From NCBI GenBank assembly GCA_013416795.1, contig RQSC01001202.1, positions 26,762-68,059 of the forward strand: a DNA stretch of 41,298 bases, given 5' to 3'. Numbering within the stretch: position 1 is the first letter of the stretch; the number at the start of each line of letters is the position of its first letter. The DNA comes from Prasinococcaceae sp. CCMP 1430. Taxonomy: Eukaryota; Prasinodermophyta; Palmophyllophyceae; Prasinococcales; Prasinococcaceae. Positions 10,317 to 20,413 of the stretch are shown piece by piece. Below the pieces are notes generated by a model, which did not search any database, had not been told where the DNA came from, and saw only the letters and a program-made list of their open reading frames with translations. The position numbers and the translations under genes are program-made.

Positions 10317-10969
10317 ACACTCGCACACACACCTTGGGTCGTGCGTCGTCCACGCGCGCCGCGAGCTCGGGGGGTGCGAAGCCGCCGAAGACCACCGAGT
10401 GCACGGCGCCCAGCCGCGCGCACGCCAGCATTGCGATGGGGGTCTCGGCGACCATCGGGAGGTAGCACACCACGCGGTCACCCTGATGTAGCACGCGCGC
10501 GCATGCGTCAGGTGCGACGTGTGTGTGATGTGTGTGCGCGCGCGCGCGCGTGTGTGTGTGCACGTCGTGCGTCTTTGTGTGTGTATCTGTGTGTGCGTAC
10601 GCGTGCGCGCGCGCCTGCACGCGCGCCGCGCCCCCCACCTTGCCCACGCCGAGCGCCTTGAGCTTGCCTGCGAGCAGCGCCACCTCGTCGCGGAGCTCCT
10701 CGAAGGTGAGCGAGCGAGCGCCGCCGGTGGCGGGGCTCTCCCAGTGCAGCGCGGGGAGTCTCCCGCGCCCCGCGGCGACGTGCGCGTCCAGGCAGAGGTG
10801 GGAGGTGTTGAGGATTCCGCCGGCGAACCACCCAGAGCCGGGCGGCGCGTGCGTGCGTGCGTGCGTGTGTGGCGCCGCGCGGAGTGGCGGGGCGAACCAG
10901 TCGAGCTCGGCTGCGCACGCGCGCCAGAACACCTCCGCGTCGGCCGCGGCCGCGGCGCTCGGCGGGAAC
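7394..10969 (-). CDS. Propionyl/acetyl-CoA synthetase-like acyl-CoA ligase (ACSS3 type), ten exons, 5' partial
   Basis: AMP-forming ligase that activates a short-chain acid to its CoA thioester. Exons in transcript order: 10639-10969, 10333-10482, 9771-9978, 9270-9536, 8746-9028, 8548-8652, 8278-8418, 7917-8095, 7674-7828, 7394-7558; phases agree throughout. Landmarks: [35 protein letters not shown], the phosphate loop [90 protein letters not shown], and the catalytic lysine of LPKTRSGK. These fit propionyl-CoA synthetase/ACSS3 better than acyl-CoA synthetases of other chain lengths. The 5' end disappears into the N gap. Most introns are GT-AG; the one at 8653-8745 has neither GT nor AG. Introns consist largely of GT/CA tracts. 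Divergent from CDC20. Confidence 0.88.
9029..9269 (-). repeat. Intron 4 of the acyl-CoA synthetase: GT-rich 5' half, CA-rich 3' half
   Basis: On the sense (minus) strand the intron starts with GTGCGTGCG, runs through a (GT)n/(GC)n-rich half, has a TCTCTCTCTTTCTC centre with a short (TA)n, then a CA-rich half, ending AAAG. The halves are largely complementary. Introns 3 (9537-9770), 6 (8419-8547) and 7 (8096-8277) share this layout. Confidence 0.6.
10091..10222. repeat. (CA)n microsatellite, about 66 units, inside acyl-CoA synthetase intron 2
   Basis: A nearly pure CA dinucleotide run on the plus strand ((TG)n in the sense of the gene), with one N at 10167. After a 36-bp GC-rich interruption, a second pure CA run follows at 10256-10314. 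Its assembled length is unlikely to be reliable. Confidence 0.95.
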
Positions 10970-11015
10970 NNNNNNNNNNNNNNNNNNNNNNNNNNNNNNN
11001 NNNNNNNNNNNNNNN
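10970..11015. other. Assembly gap (46 N)
   Basis: A run of N interrupts the first visible exon or its acceptor of the acyl-CoA synthetase. It borders a (CA)n run, which probably caused the gap. Confidence 0.99.

Positions 11016-11092
<77 letters not shown>
11016..11092. repeat. (CA)n microsatellite next to the gap
   Basis: About 38 CA units on the plus strand directly after the N run; on the sense strand of the acyl-CoA synthetase it is (TG)n. It probably belongs to an intron upstream of the first visible exon. Confidence 0.95.
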
Positions 11093-11094
<2 letters not shown>

Positions 11095-11733
11095 CGCGCG
11101 GCGCGGCGCGCGCGCGGCGGGCCCTGCCGCCCGCCTGGCGAACCGGCAGCCGACAGTCGACGGTGGGGGGGGGGGGTCGGGATTGGGTCTGGGCGAGGCG
11201 CTTTTTTAGGTTAGACAAAAGAGGGTTAAAATGTTTGCCGCCGCCGGCCGGGTCGGATCGCGCGAACCGAAACAAAAAAAAAACTAAAAAAAAACTAAAA
11301 AAAACTAACAACGGCTCCGCATGCTTCTGATGCGGTTGTGATGGGAAACGCATGGGAGCGATGTGCGCACGGAGTACTCTCCCGTGGTCGCATTGACATA
11401 CGGATGCGTATCATATCGAAAGGGCGCCGCCGCCGGATCGACGAGCGGGGCGCGCGGAGTTGTAGAGACGTTTGATGTGACAATTCGCGATGCGAAATGG
11501 TTGCGGTCGGGCGCATGCGGTGTGATGGGACGCGCGCGGCGTTGTTAGCCGCGGTTTGCCGCCCGCGGCGGGGGTACGAACGCGAATGCGCGCGCGCGCG
11601 CGCGCGCGCGCGCGCGCGGGCGTGGGGGTGGGGGTGCGTGGGCGTGTGCCACACCGCGCGCGCAGCACGCGACGCCGCGCCTCGCTCACAACACCGCACG
11701 CACACGCGCGCGCGCGCGCCCCCGCGCGAAGGA
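11093..11733. promoter_or_regulatory. Divergent intergenic region between acyl-CoA synthetase and CDC20
   Basis: A 640-bp region between two genes transcribed outward. It contains three copies of an ACTAAAAAAAA-like A-rich unit at about 11270-11310 and an alternating (CG)n run at about 11586-11618. The missing 5' exon of the acyl-CoA synthetase could lie here on the minus strand; I could not identify it. Confidence 0.4.
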
Positions 11734-13299
11734 ATGGGAATGGAGACCCCGACGAAGGTCATGGCCGACACGCAGCAGTGCGATCGCTTCATCCCGTCGC
11801 GCAGCGCGCTCGACGTGGACATGGCGAACTACGCGCTCACCAAGGAGAACGGCGCCGAGGTCGCCGACAGGGCCACCACCGACGTGGTGTCACCCGCCAA
11901 GGTGCGCGCGCTGGGCAAACGGGGGCGCGCATGCTCCGCTGCTCATGCGCGCGCGCGCGCGCGCGCGCACTAGCAACGGCACGCGAGCGCCGCAACCCTA
12001 ACGCGCCGAGCTGACGCGCGCGCGCCCGCTCGCCCCGTACGCACCTCCCCTGCCCGCCGTGCGCTTCCGCCGCGCGCGCGCGCACATCAGGAGGAGTACA
12101 AGAAACAGCTCTCGCAGTCGCTGCTGAACAGCACCAACACGTCAGGCGCGTCGAAGATCCTGGCGTTCAAGAACAAGGCCCCCGCCCCGCCAGAGGGCTA
12201 CGCCAATGGCATGGCGATGCTGTACAACCAGAACGCGGGCGCCGGCGCGAAGGTCACCAAGCGCGCGCATCGGCACATCCCTCAGGCGCCTGAGCGCATC
12301 CTGGACGCGCCCGAGCTGCTGGACGACTACTACCTCAACCTGCTCGACTGGAGCAGCTCGAACGTGGTGGGCGTGGCGCTGGGCCAGAGCGTCTACATGT
12401 GGAACGCGGGCACCGGCGACATCCAGCAGCTCATGCAGACCGCCGACGAGGACGACTACGTGACGTCGATCTCGTGGGCCAAGGATGCCAAGCACGTCGC
12501 CATCGGCACCAACAATGCGGAGGTGCAGATCTGGGACGCGACGGCCATGCGGCAGGTGCGCTGCCTGCGCGGCCACCGCGCGCGGGTGGGTGCGCTCGAC
12601 TGGAACGGCTCGACGCTCTCGAGTGGCTCGCGCGACACCGGCGTGCTCAACCACGATGTGCGCGTCCGCGAGCACATCACCTCGAGCTTCTCGGCGCACG
12701 AGCAGGAAGTGTGCGGCCTCAAGTGGTCGCCCTCCGGGCAGCAGCTTGCGTCGGGGGGAAACGACAACGTGCTTCACATCTGGGACGCCGCCATGGCGCG
12801 CACGACCGGCGCCGCAGCGACGACCGCCACCGACCCGCTGCACCGCCTCACCGCCCACCGCGCCGCCGTCAAGGCGCTCGCGTGGTGCCCCTTCCAGTCA
12901 AACCTGCTCGCTTCGGGCGGCGGCACAGCCGACCGCTGCATCAAGTTCTGGAACACACACACGGGCGCTTGCCTGAACTCCATCGACACGCACTCGCAGG
13001 TGTGCGCGCTGCAGTGGAGCCGCCACGAGCGCGAGCTGCTGTCGAGCCACGGCTTCTCGCAGAACCAGCTCTGTCTGTGGAAGTACCCCACCATGACCAA
13101 GATGGCCGAGCTCACCGGGCACACGGCGCGAGTGCTCCACCTCGCGCAGTCGCCAGACGGCGCCACGGTGGTCTCCGCGGCCGCCGACGAGACGCTCCGC
13201 TTCTGGAGGGTCTTCGCGCAGCCCGAGGGCGCGCGCGCGTCTAAGGCCGCGCCCGCGGGCGGGCGCCAGTCGGTGCTGCGCTCCATCAACATCCGCTGA
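11734..13299 (+). CDS. CDC20: CDC20, activator of the anaphase-promoting complex
   Basis: Two exons, 11734-11901 and 12091-13299, phase 0 (AAG|GTGCGC ... CATCAG|GAG), giving 458 residues. It shows the CDC20 signature set: C-box DRFIPSR near residue 17, a KEN sequence in [23 protein letters not shown] across the splice, [15 protein letters not shown], then a seven-bladed WD40 propeller opening with [20 protein letters not shown], and the C-terminal Ile-Arg tail (SINIR) that docks on the APC/C. These mark it as CDC20 and not CDH1/FZR1 (which has a longer N-terminal region). The known role is ubiquitin-ligase substrate recruitment at the metaphase-anaphase transition, under the spindle checkpoint. 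The intron is largely alternating CG near its end. Confidence 0.95.
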
Positions 13300-13833
13300 G
13301 CAGGCCTTGGCCTGTGAAACCCAGCGCACATGTGCGAGGCGTTCTTTCGCCGCGATGCAGTGCGCGCAATGGTCCGGCGATGCGGTTGGGGTGCTCCGGC
13401 CCGATGGTGCTACGGAGTGGTCTGGTATGGAGTTGCGGTCGTGCGCGGTGTGGGATCGGCACGTCACGCGGTGCTGCTCGGCACGTCGTCGGTGCCTCTC
13501 TCTTCTGCCGTCTCCTTGGACCTTCTGCATTCTTTGCTTCCTCCGATGGCTGGCCTGGTTGGAAAGAAACACGCCCGCGCCCGCCGTACTAACGCGCGCC
13601 TGCCGCCGCGCTGCGCTCGCGCCTGCGCCTGTGTGGGGTCCTGGGCGCGTGAATGCGCGCGTGAGAGCGCCTTGCCTGCTTTGACCCTGCGCGCCTCTTG
13701 TGTACACTTTTGTATCGCTGCTTTGCCTCTGCCTGTCTGCTTGTTTGTTTGTTTGTTTGTTTGTCGCTTCTTTCGCTCTCTTCTTTCTCTTTCTTTCGCT
13801 CCTCTCTCTCTCTCTCGTTCTGGATACACCACA

Positions 13834-13871
<38 letters not shown>

Positions 13872-13934
13872 CCGCCGTGGTTTCTACCACGGCGCGCCAA
13901 CCTCAACCCTCAGAAGCCGGCCCTGTGCCACCCA
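13300..13934. other. Intergenic or 5' leader with TTTG, CT and CA tracts
   Basis: This separates CDC20 from the large helical protein. It holds a (TTTG)n run at about 13739-13763, a long C/T tract to about 13820, a (CA)n run at 13836-13869 ending in CAG, and the inverted repeat GCCGTGG/CCACGGC at 13872-13891. The C/T tract, CA run and CAG look like the 3' end of an intron in the leader of the next gene; I found no convincing coding exon before it. Confidence 0.4.
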
Positions 13935-16900
13935 ATGTTCCTATCGCCAGCGCGAACGCCAGGCGCTGCCAGCGTCAGCCTAGCTAGGCGCCAGCGACCG
14001 CCAGCAAGCTCCATTCCGCGCCAGCGCTGGTGCCCCTGCCCCTTCCCCTCGCTCTCTCCCTCGCTCCCCTCCTCTCCCGCCGTCGCTGACATTGCCGCGC
14101 GGCGGTCTGTGACCGAGCGCGCCGCGCGGAGTCCTGCGCCGCAGGACAGTGCGCAGCGGGCGCCCGCGTGCGCCGGCCGGCCCGGCAGCGCTCGAATCCG
14201 CCGGCTGCGCCCGCGCGCAGCGCAACGCGGCGATACCAGCAACAAGGGCGCTTTCAAAATAGCAGGTCGAAATGAATGCACAGCGCCGCGCGCGCTGTCG
14301 CGGGTGCTGCTGCGGCGCGAGGGGCGTGCCACACCACGGGCGCCTCGCGCACCGCCGGCGGCGGCGGCGGCGCCACTCTGCGACAGAGCCGCGCTTTGCG
14401 TGCCCACGCCACGCGCCGAGCGGCTGGTGTCGGACCCACTCTCCGACCGTGTACCGGGCGGCAACCCCCGTGCGCCGGCGCTCGGTCCCGCGCTCGCGCC
14501 TTGGGCGCTCGCCGCCGCGGGCGCCGCGGCGTCGGCATGCGTTCGCTCGGCCGCGAGAGACGCGCCTGCGACGACGCTGCTCGCAGCGCTCATGCTGGGC
14601 GACCCGAGCAAGGTGGAGTCCGTGCTGGCCCACGCGAAGGTGTGCGATGTTGAGGGCGGCATTCGCCGCGCCGCCAGGCGGCTGGATCTGACTGGCGGCG
14701 CCCCTCGCGATAGCGTGCCCCTGTGCACCGCGCTCGTGCTCGCGAAGCACTGCGCAGCGAGGCACGCTGCCGGAGACAGCAGGGATGCCCGCGCGGGGAG
14801 GCTGCTCGTCGCAGGTGCGGCGCAGCGGCTCCACGAGGTAGCTGGCAGCAGTGGCACGCACGGCGGCTTCGCTGAGCTAGCCACGGCGTGCGCGCCCCTG
14901 GGAGCTGTGGAGGTGTTGCACAAAGCGTGCGCTCTCTGTGCGCTCGAGCCGGCGGCAGGCGACGCCCGTGGGGGCGCTCCGCCGCAGCTCCTGGGCAAGC
15001 TCTGCCGCTCGATCAGCAGGCACGGCGGTGCTATGAGCGAGGGCGATTGCCACCGTGTCGTCGCAGCGCTGCGAGCAGCTGCGGTTGGCACGAGGCTGCG
15101 AGCAGACCAGAGCGGGGCTAAGGCAATGCGGCGACGGGCAGCAGCGCTCCAGCGGGCGGTCGATAGTGTGGCAACGCAGCTCATCGGCAGCGACAATACG
15201 AACAATGAGCATGCGGGAGGCATACGCGCAGGCGCATCGCCACATACGAGCAACTCGCAGTGGCTTCCCGCGCGCGACTATATGCCCAGCGTGGCCGACG
15301 CCCTGGCCATCGCCGAAGGACGTGGTGCCTCGACGCAGTCTGTGCCCGACCTCTCGCCATTTTCCGAGGGTGGACACGCGCCTACATTGTATGTGCGCCG
15401 GGCGCTGTGGCTGCTCGCGTTGATCGATGAGCTCGATCGTGTGTGCGAGGACGCCGATGTCGGCTGCGTTGGAGCTCGTGCAGATGCGCTGGAGGCAGCC
15501 ATCGTCGGCCAGCTCTCCAGTCGAAAGGCAGTGGACAGCGGCGGGGACGATACGCTCTGGGAGCTCTGCGTGGGCGACCTCCAAGCGCGCGCAAGCACTG
15601 AGATACCGCGCGCGCACATTCACCGTGAGTGGGGCGAGCCCGACGAGGCCAGCACGGATGGATGCGAGCCTGGCCGCGCGAAGCTCCTGCCGTGGCGACC
15701 CTTGCAGCGGGTGCTCTTCATCCTTGCTGAGAACGAGGTGCTCGCGGTCGAGGCTTGCGCGGCCGCGCAGACCCAGCGCCTGTCACGGGAAGCCACGGGC
15801 GTTGCTCCGAGACGACTGCGAGTGTTGCTCAGCGGAGCGCTGGCCGAGCGCACTGTGCGAGGAACGGCCGCCACCCTGCATACGCTCCACATCGTATCAA
15901 GGGCGCGGCGGGCATGCACACTGCTTGGGTACCCTCTCGAGGCTGGGTTGGATGCTGACCTATTTGCGCGCGCCGTGTCAACGGATGCGTGCCTATGGGC
16001 TGTGCTCCCGGCACTGGTGCCGCGAGATTTGCGACGCCAATTTATCTCCAGTGCAATCGAAAGCCTGGGCACGTCCCAGTTGCCTGCTACGCAGGCTGCA
16101 GGCGCCGCATTCGCTCGCAGAGCACTGGAATCGCTCGACGACTGCATAGTCGGAGAACCCAGTTCCAGCGCAGGCTCACCGTGGTCAGTTTCGGAGTGTG
16201 CACACTTGGCGATGGCGCTGGTCGCTGAGGGCACAGCTGCGACCAATGCACTTGCGCTTTCCACATCAGATCGAGCGCTCTGGCTGCTGCAAGTTGCTCG
16301 CTGTGCTCTCGAAGCAAGCTCGCTCGCCCTGTCTTTGGGAGGGCAGGCGGCCCACGATCGCCGGGACCTTCGGCTGGAGTTGCAAACAATCGTTCGTGCC
16401 CTCGGCGACCTCCTGGCCACGCAGGAGGGCTCTGGTGCAGGTGGAGCTTGCCGCACCAAAGACTCGTTGGACCTCCCCCCAGGCCTGCGACAAGAGCTCC
16501 TCAGGGTGCGGCGGGATGCTGGCGTGCGGCTGGCCACTATTCCCGTTCCGAGCATTGAAGCTGAGGGCAGCCTCCCGCCGCGCAAGCGAGCGCGCCTGTC
16601 AGGGCATGAGGGAGAAGATGCTGCGCATCCTGCGGCACTTGCTGCTGTACGATTGGCCTGCGTCACCCGTGGAGTAGCAGCAGGTGATGCCGGTGCCGCG
16701 GAGATCCTCGGAGCCGCACTTGAGGAGATATGGCGGAATCGAACCGAAGTGGCATCGGGCGCCCGAGATGGCCGCTGGCCAAGGGCTTTTCTCGGCGACT
16801 TGCTGTCCAAAACTGTTGCGGCAGCTGCCTCCTCAGACCCAGTCTCGTTTATCCAGGGCTCCACACGGAGGTGCCGTGCGCTGCTCGCCATGTCGGCCGT

Positions 16901-18348
16901 CTTTCCCGAGGCTAATGCGACTGTTGCGACGATTTCTCCAATGCTGTGTGCGCGTGTGCCACGCGGATTCCTTGCGGACATGCCAGAGGCCGAGCAGGTG
17001 GCCCTCGTGTGCTGCCTCGCGCTTGGGGCTGGGCGCACCTCAAGCATCGGCGACGCAGATGAAGTGGCGCGAGTGTTGATTCACTTGCTTCCAGCATTCA
17101 CCAGATGCGATGCTGGGAACGGCCCCGCAGCCATCCTCGATACTGTGGCAACGAGACTGGCACCAGCGCTCGATGTGCTCTGCGTGCGCATGCTGACGTC
17201 CTTGCTGGCCGCTGCGCCACAGCTCCGCGACGCTCTCGTAGCGCACATTGGCATCGCAGATGACTCGGAAGGCGAGTGGGCGAAGGTTTTGAACCGCGAC
17301 CTGTGCGATGCGCTGAAGGAGTGCGCGAGCTGCGACGTCCGCCTCGACGAGGCACTCGCAACAGGCCGCTTGAAATGGCCTCCTGGTGCGAGCAGCGCCC
17401 TGGTCGGGCAGGATGTTTGTAGGGCAGTGCTACACGGGGACAAAGATGTTCAGGCTGGTGCGTCGTGGTTGTGCCAGTACGCACCCTTCGAAGATGCTGA
17501 CGCCGTCGCGGCCACGGAGGCCATCATAAGCGCGGCCGACGCATTCGAGACGAAGCCTGCTGCAGAAGACACTTTCGACGTGCCGACGACGTGCTCGTGC
17601 CTGTCAAGCCTAGCCATGCGCTTCGCCAGCGTCGTGCCGCCGGTTCTCGCGCGCAGCGTTGCGAGTCTGCGCCGGAGCGCTCTCGGCGGAGGCAGCGACG
17701 CGTCGTCCGCGCTGTCCGCACCTCGATGGGCGGCCGCAGTTGCCGGAGCCCTGCACGCGGTGGCGTCGCACTCGCCGGCGATGCTCGCCGCAGCCAGCGC
17801 CGATTTCTGCAGCGACATCTTGAAGCTCGCCGCAGAGACCGCCAACATGCCGCAGTGGCGGCAGTGCGTGTGCACGCTCCTCGCGGCGGTCCGCGCGTCT
17901 TCGCCCTGGGCGTCCGCCGACGAAAAGCAAGTCGCCGCCACCGCCGTGTCCGCGGCGGCCGCCGCAGACGGTACGCCTCGCGCTCACGTTCTCGGCCGCG
18001 AATGCTCCTCGCAGGCCGTCGCCGCCGCCGCCGCTGCCGCCACCTCCGCCCCCCTAGCGCGCCCATTGCGCGCGCAGTGCTTTGATGCGCGCCGCTGACG
18101 CTGCGCCCCCGGCAGGTGCCTTTGCGGAACTGCTGTGGACGGAGACGGTCGCGTGCGTGGCGAGCGTAGCGCCCGAGTGGGTCCTCGGGGACGCCCTGCT
18201 GCGCATCAAGGAGGGGATGCTGCTGGCCGCGCCCAGTGGTGCGCCCGCGGGCGACGACGGCGCGGCGCTTCGGCGGCCGCCCGCCGCCGAGGCCGCCGCG
18301 CGCGTCGCGCGGCGCGTGCTGCGCGCGGAGCTCGCGCTCCATAGCTGA
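13935..18348 (+). CDS. Large helical protein of unknown function (~1,440 residues), two exons
   Basis: The main exon is open to 17970, where GAC G|GTACGCC is a donor. The intron (17971-18115) ends CCCCCGGCAG and the last exon is 18116-18348, rejoining as AADGAFAELLWTETVACVAS. Without the splice the frame would run into a low-complexity Ala tail, so the spliced model is preferred. The first in-frame Met after the leader tracts is 13935; another plausible start is the Met at about 14592, just before LGDPSKVESVLAHAKV. The rest is Ala/Leu-rich and helical, resembling an alpha-solenoid, with no motif I recognise. PPRKRARLSG (around base 16580) looks like a monopartite nuclear localisation signal. 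Base composition is less extreme than in its neighbours. A nuclear scaffold or repair-complex subunit is possible but unproven. Confidence 0.7.
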
Positions 18349-18491
18349 CGTGCGCGCGCTCGGCTACAACGACTGCGCGAGCAGCTCGGGCGCCGCGAGC
18401 GCTACGGCTGAAGCTGCCGCGGCGGTGCCGCGTTTCGTCCGCACCGTAAAGCGCTCCTCCCTGGCGATGGATCTATTATTGACTTCGAATT

Positions 18492-19787
18492 CTAGCTAGC
18501 ATCACGCTGCGCCGTTTCCGCTGAACCCGCCACGGGCGCGTCCTCACCCTCGCCCAAGCCGCCGCCTTCGGCCGGCTCGTCCGAGGCAGCGACGGCCGTC
18601 GCGGCGGCGGCCGTCGCCGCAGCACTCTCCTCCCAAATCGCGTGAAGCGATCGGCGAAATCTCCGCGGCACGGTGACGAACTGATAGCGGCTTGCGTTGT
18701 ACACCGCAGTGACGACCACGGCTCCCAGGAAGACCGTGCTCGCGGCCTCGCTGTGCCACAGCGCGACGCCGATCGCACCCGTTGCGACGGTGAACGTTAG
18801 CTGCAGCAGCCCGAAGGCTGTCACGCGCCACCAGTGGGCGTGCGCGCGGCCTGGCGGCCCCACGACGAGGCGGTGCAACGCGTTGCCGCCGCCGCGCGAG
18901 GCGCGGCGCGCGAGCGTGCGATACGAGGTCTCGATGTGCGGGTTGCTGCGCAGGTGCTGATAGCAGACGACCTGCAGCAAGACGAAATTGAAGGCCTGCC
19001 ACGCCGCGTAGAACGCCAGCGGCGCCAGGAGGAGCCACCGGCCGGCGGCGCCGCGAGCTGCGGGCGCCGCGGACGGCAGCAGTGACAGCGCCGAGGCGCC
19101 GTCCACCACGTGCGGGACGCGAAAGCGGGCAACTTGGGTGACCAGCGCTGGTAGCACATGGACCAGCATGGACGTGATCTTGTCCATGTGGTAAGGAACG
19201 AGCTCGAACTGCCATGCGAGCGTCGCCCACGCCACCGGCCCGTTGGACGCCACGTAGCACACGGCCAGCGAGTGTGCACACACCCTGCCGCCCACCATGA
19301 GCGGGGCGAGCGTCCACGCCGTGAGCAAGTTCACCCAGTAGCAATAGTCGCCCAGGAAGTACTGCTGGTCCGAGGAGAAATAATAGTACGCCTTCACGGG
19401 CAAGCCCAGGGATAAGAACGCGTAGAAGATGGCGAAGCTGTTCGTCGGGTCCTTGCCGAGCGCGAAGCACGCGCCCATGAGCGCGATCTGCATGCCCGTG
19501 TACAGCGCCCGCTGGAGGAACAGCCGCAGCTTGGTGTCGCCGAAGGGTGCAAGGGAGTCGCTCCACTCGGTGAGCTCAACTTCGTACCGCCTTAGCCTCT
19601 CCCTGACGCCGCGGAGGCGCTCCTCGGCCTCGCGCCACGACGCGCGGGCGCGCTGCCGCCGCCGCGCGACCCATGCGCGGCCCTGCTGCGACTTTTGCCG
19701 CGAGAGCTCGGGCAGGCGTCGCACGAGCGTCGACAGGTGCGCGCGCAGCTGGAGCGTGCCGGCGCCCCTCTCCGTGCCCGGCAGCAC
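18492..19787 (-). CDS. GPC1: Glycerophosphocholine acyltransferase 1 (GPC1 family, DUF2838)
   Basis: About 431 residues, close to yeast Gpc1 (432). After a charged N-terminal helix (WREAEERLRGVRERLRRYEV) come about eight membrane segments. Family landmarks: KAYYYFSSDQQYFLGDYCYW, SNGPVAWATLAWQFELV, YHMDKITSMLVHVLPALV, then HLRSNPHIETSYRTLAR and, in the last helices, LLQLTFTVATGAIGVALW. Known reaction: transfer of an acyl group from acyl-CoA to glycerophosphocholine, making lysophosphatidylcholine, so phosphatidylcholine can be rebuilt without de novo synthesis. The first codon of the open frame is GTG, not ATG, and an N lies at 19886 upstream, so the true start is probably in that stretch or in an upstream exon. 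It is divergent from the next gene. Confidence 0.88.
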   Translation of the reverse strand: MLPGTERGAGTLQLRAHLSTLVRRLPELSRQKSQQGRAWVARRRQRARASWREAEERLRGVRERLRRYEVELTEWSDSLAPFGDTKLRLFLQRALYTGMQIALMGACFALGKDPTNSFAIFYAFLSLGLPVKAYYYFSSDQQYFLGDYCYWVNLLTAWTLAPLMVGGRVCAHSLAVCYVASNGPVAWATLAWQFELVPYHMDKITSMLVHVLPALVTQVARFRVPHVVDGASALSLLPSAAPAARGAAGRWLLLAPLAFYAAWQAFNFVLLQVVCYQHLRSNPHIETSYRTLARRASRGGGNALHRLVVGPPGRAHAHWWRVTAFGLLQLTFTVATGAIGVALWHSEAASTVFLGAVVVTAVYNASRYQFVTVPRRFRRSLHAIWEESAAATAAAATAVAASDEPAEGGGLGEGEDAPVAGSAETAQRDAS

Positions 19788-19886
19788 GCCTCGCGGCGCC
19801 GCTGCCCTCCGGCGCGCGCCGCCGCCGCGACTCGGGCTGATCTCTTCGTCCCTGGCCGCGTCGCCCGCGTGGCTGCCGCCGCTGCN

Positions 19887-20413
19887 AAATGTTATTGCGC
19901 AATATTACATCGCATTTCATTAGAAAACGGCCCATGCCGGCGTGGCACGAGAATGTAGGGTCTACATTTTGTTTTGGCACGCGCACGTTAGGTGTGATCG
20001 ACTGTACGTACTGTACGTCAAAAAGCGTGCATTTATACAAATCGCAGCATGTTGACGCGAAGGGGCACACACGTGCACGCGACGTGGGCCCACGTCTCGA
20101 AGGGGCGTCGGCCGCTTCCGAACACGTGTGGCTTCACCGCCAGTCACTGGCCTGGCGGAGGAGACGGGAGAGGTGGGGTCGGGGGGTGTGGGGGGGTTGT
20201 GTGGTGTGTGTGTGTGCGGGGGGGTAGGGGGTGGGGGTGGGGGGGACGGGGGAAGGGGGGAGAAGGGCAGCTGCGGTGGCGTGCGCCATACCGTCCGCAC
20301 CGCGCCGGCGGCGCTGCAGCCTCAGCAGCAACGAGTTGGTCCGCAGCGGAATGAAGCGCGGCGCTCCGTAGCCGCTGGCCCCCGAGTCGGACCGTTGCCC
20401 TCTTCTTCCTCAG
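19887..20413. promoter_or_regulatory. Divergent intergenic/leader region with ACGT motif and G-rich tract
   Basis: Between GPC1 (minus) and the 2OG oxygenase (plus). The first 150 bp are AT-rich and contain CTGTACGTACTGTACGTCAA at 20003-20022, covering the motif CTGTACGTCAAAA (20011-20023). From about 20170 to 20270 the plus strand is G-rich, with many runs of five or more G, a strong G-quadruplex candidate. The region ends in CTCTTCTTCCTCAG (20400-20413), a convincing splice acceptor, so most of the G tract is probably intronic for the oxygenase. Confidence 0.5.

Noticed and set aside
9543-10661. Long His/Thr-rich or Cys/Val-rich reading frames over the (CA)n and (TG)n tracts
   Set aside because: They are translations of dinucleotide repeats, which have no stop codon in several frames, and they lie in introns of the acyl-CoA synthetase.
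13910-17047. Long antisense frames opposite the large orphan gene (for example 13910-15253 and 15620-17047, minus)
   Set aside because: In ~70% GC DNA stops are rare in the complementary frame; the antisense proteins are Arg/Ala/Ser-rich without domain features, while the plus frame splices sensibly.
17971-18098. Unspliced C-terminus of the large orphan protein ending at 18098
   Set aside because: This stretch is a low-complexity Ala run that begins with a good donor and ends with CCCCCGGCAG; splicing restores a structured C-terminus.
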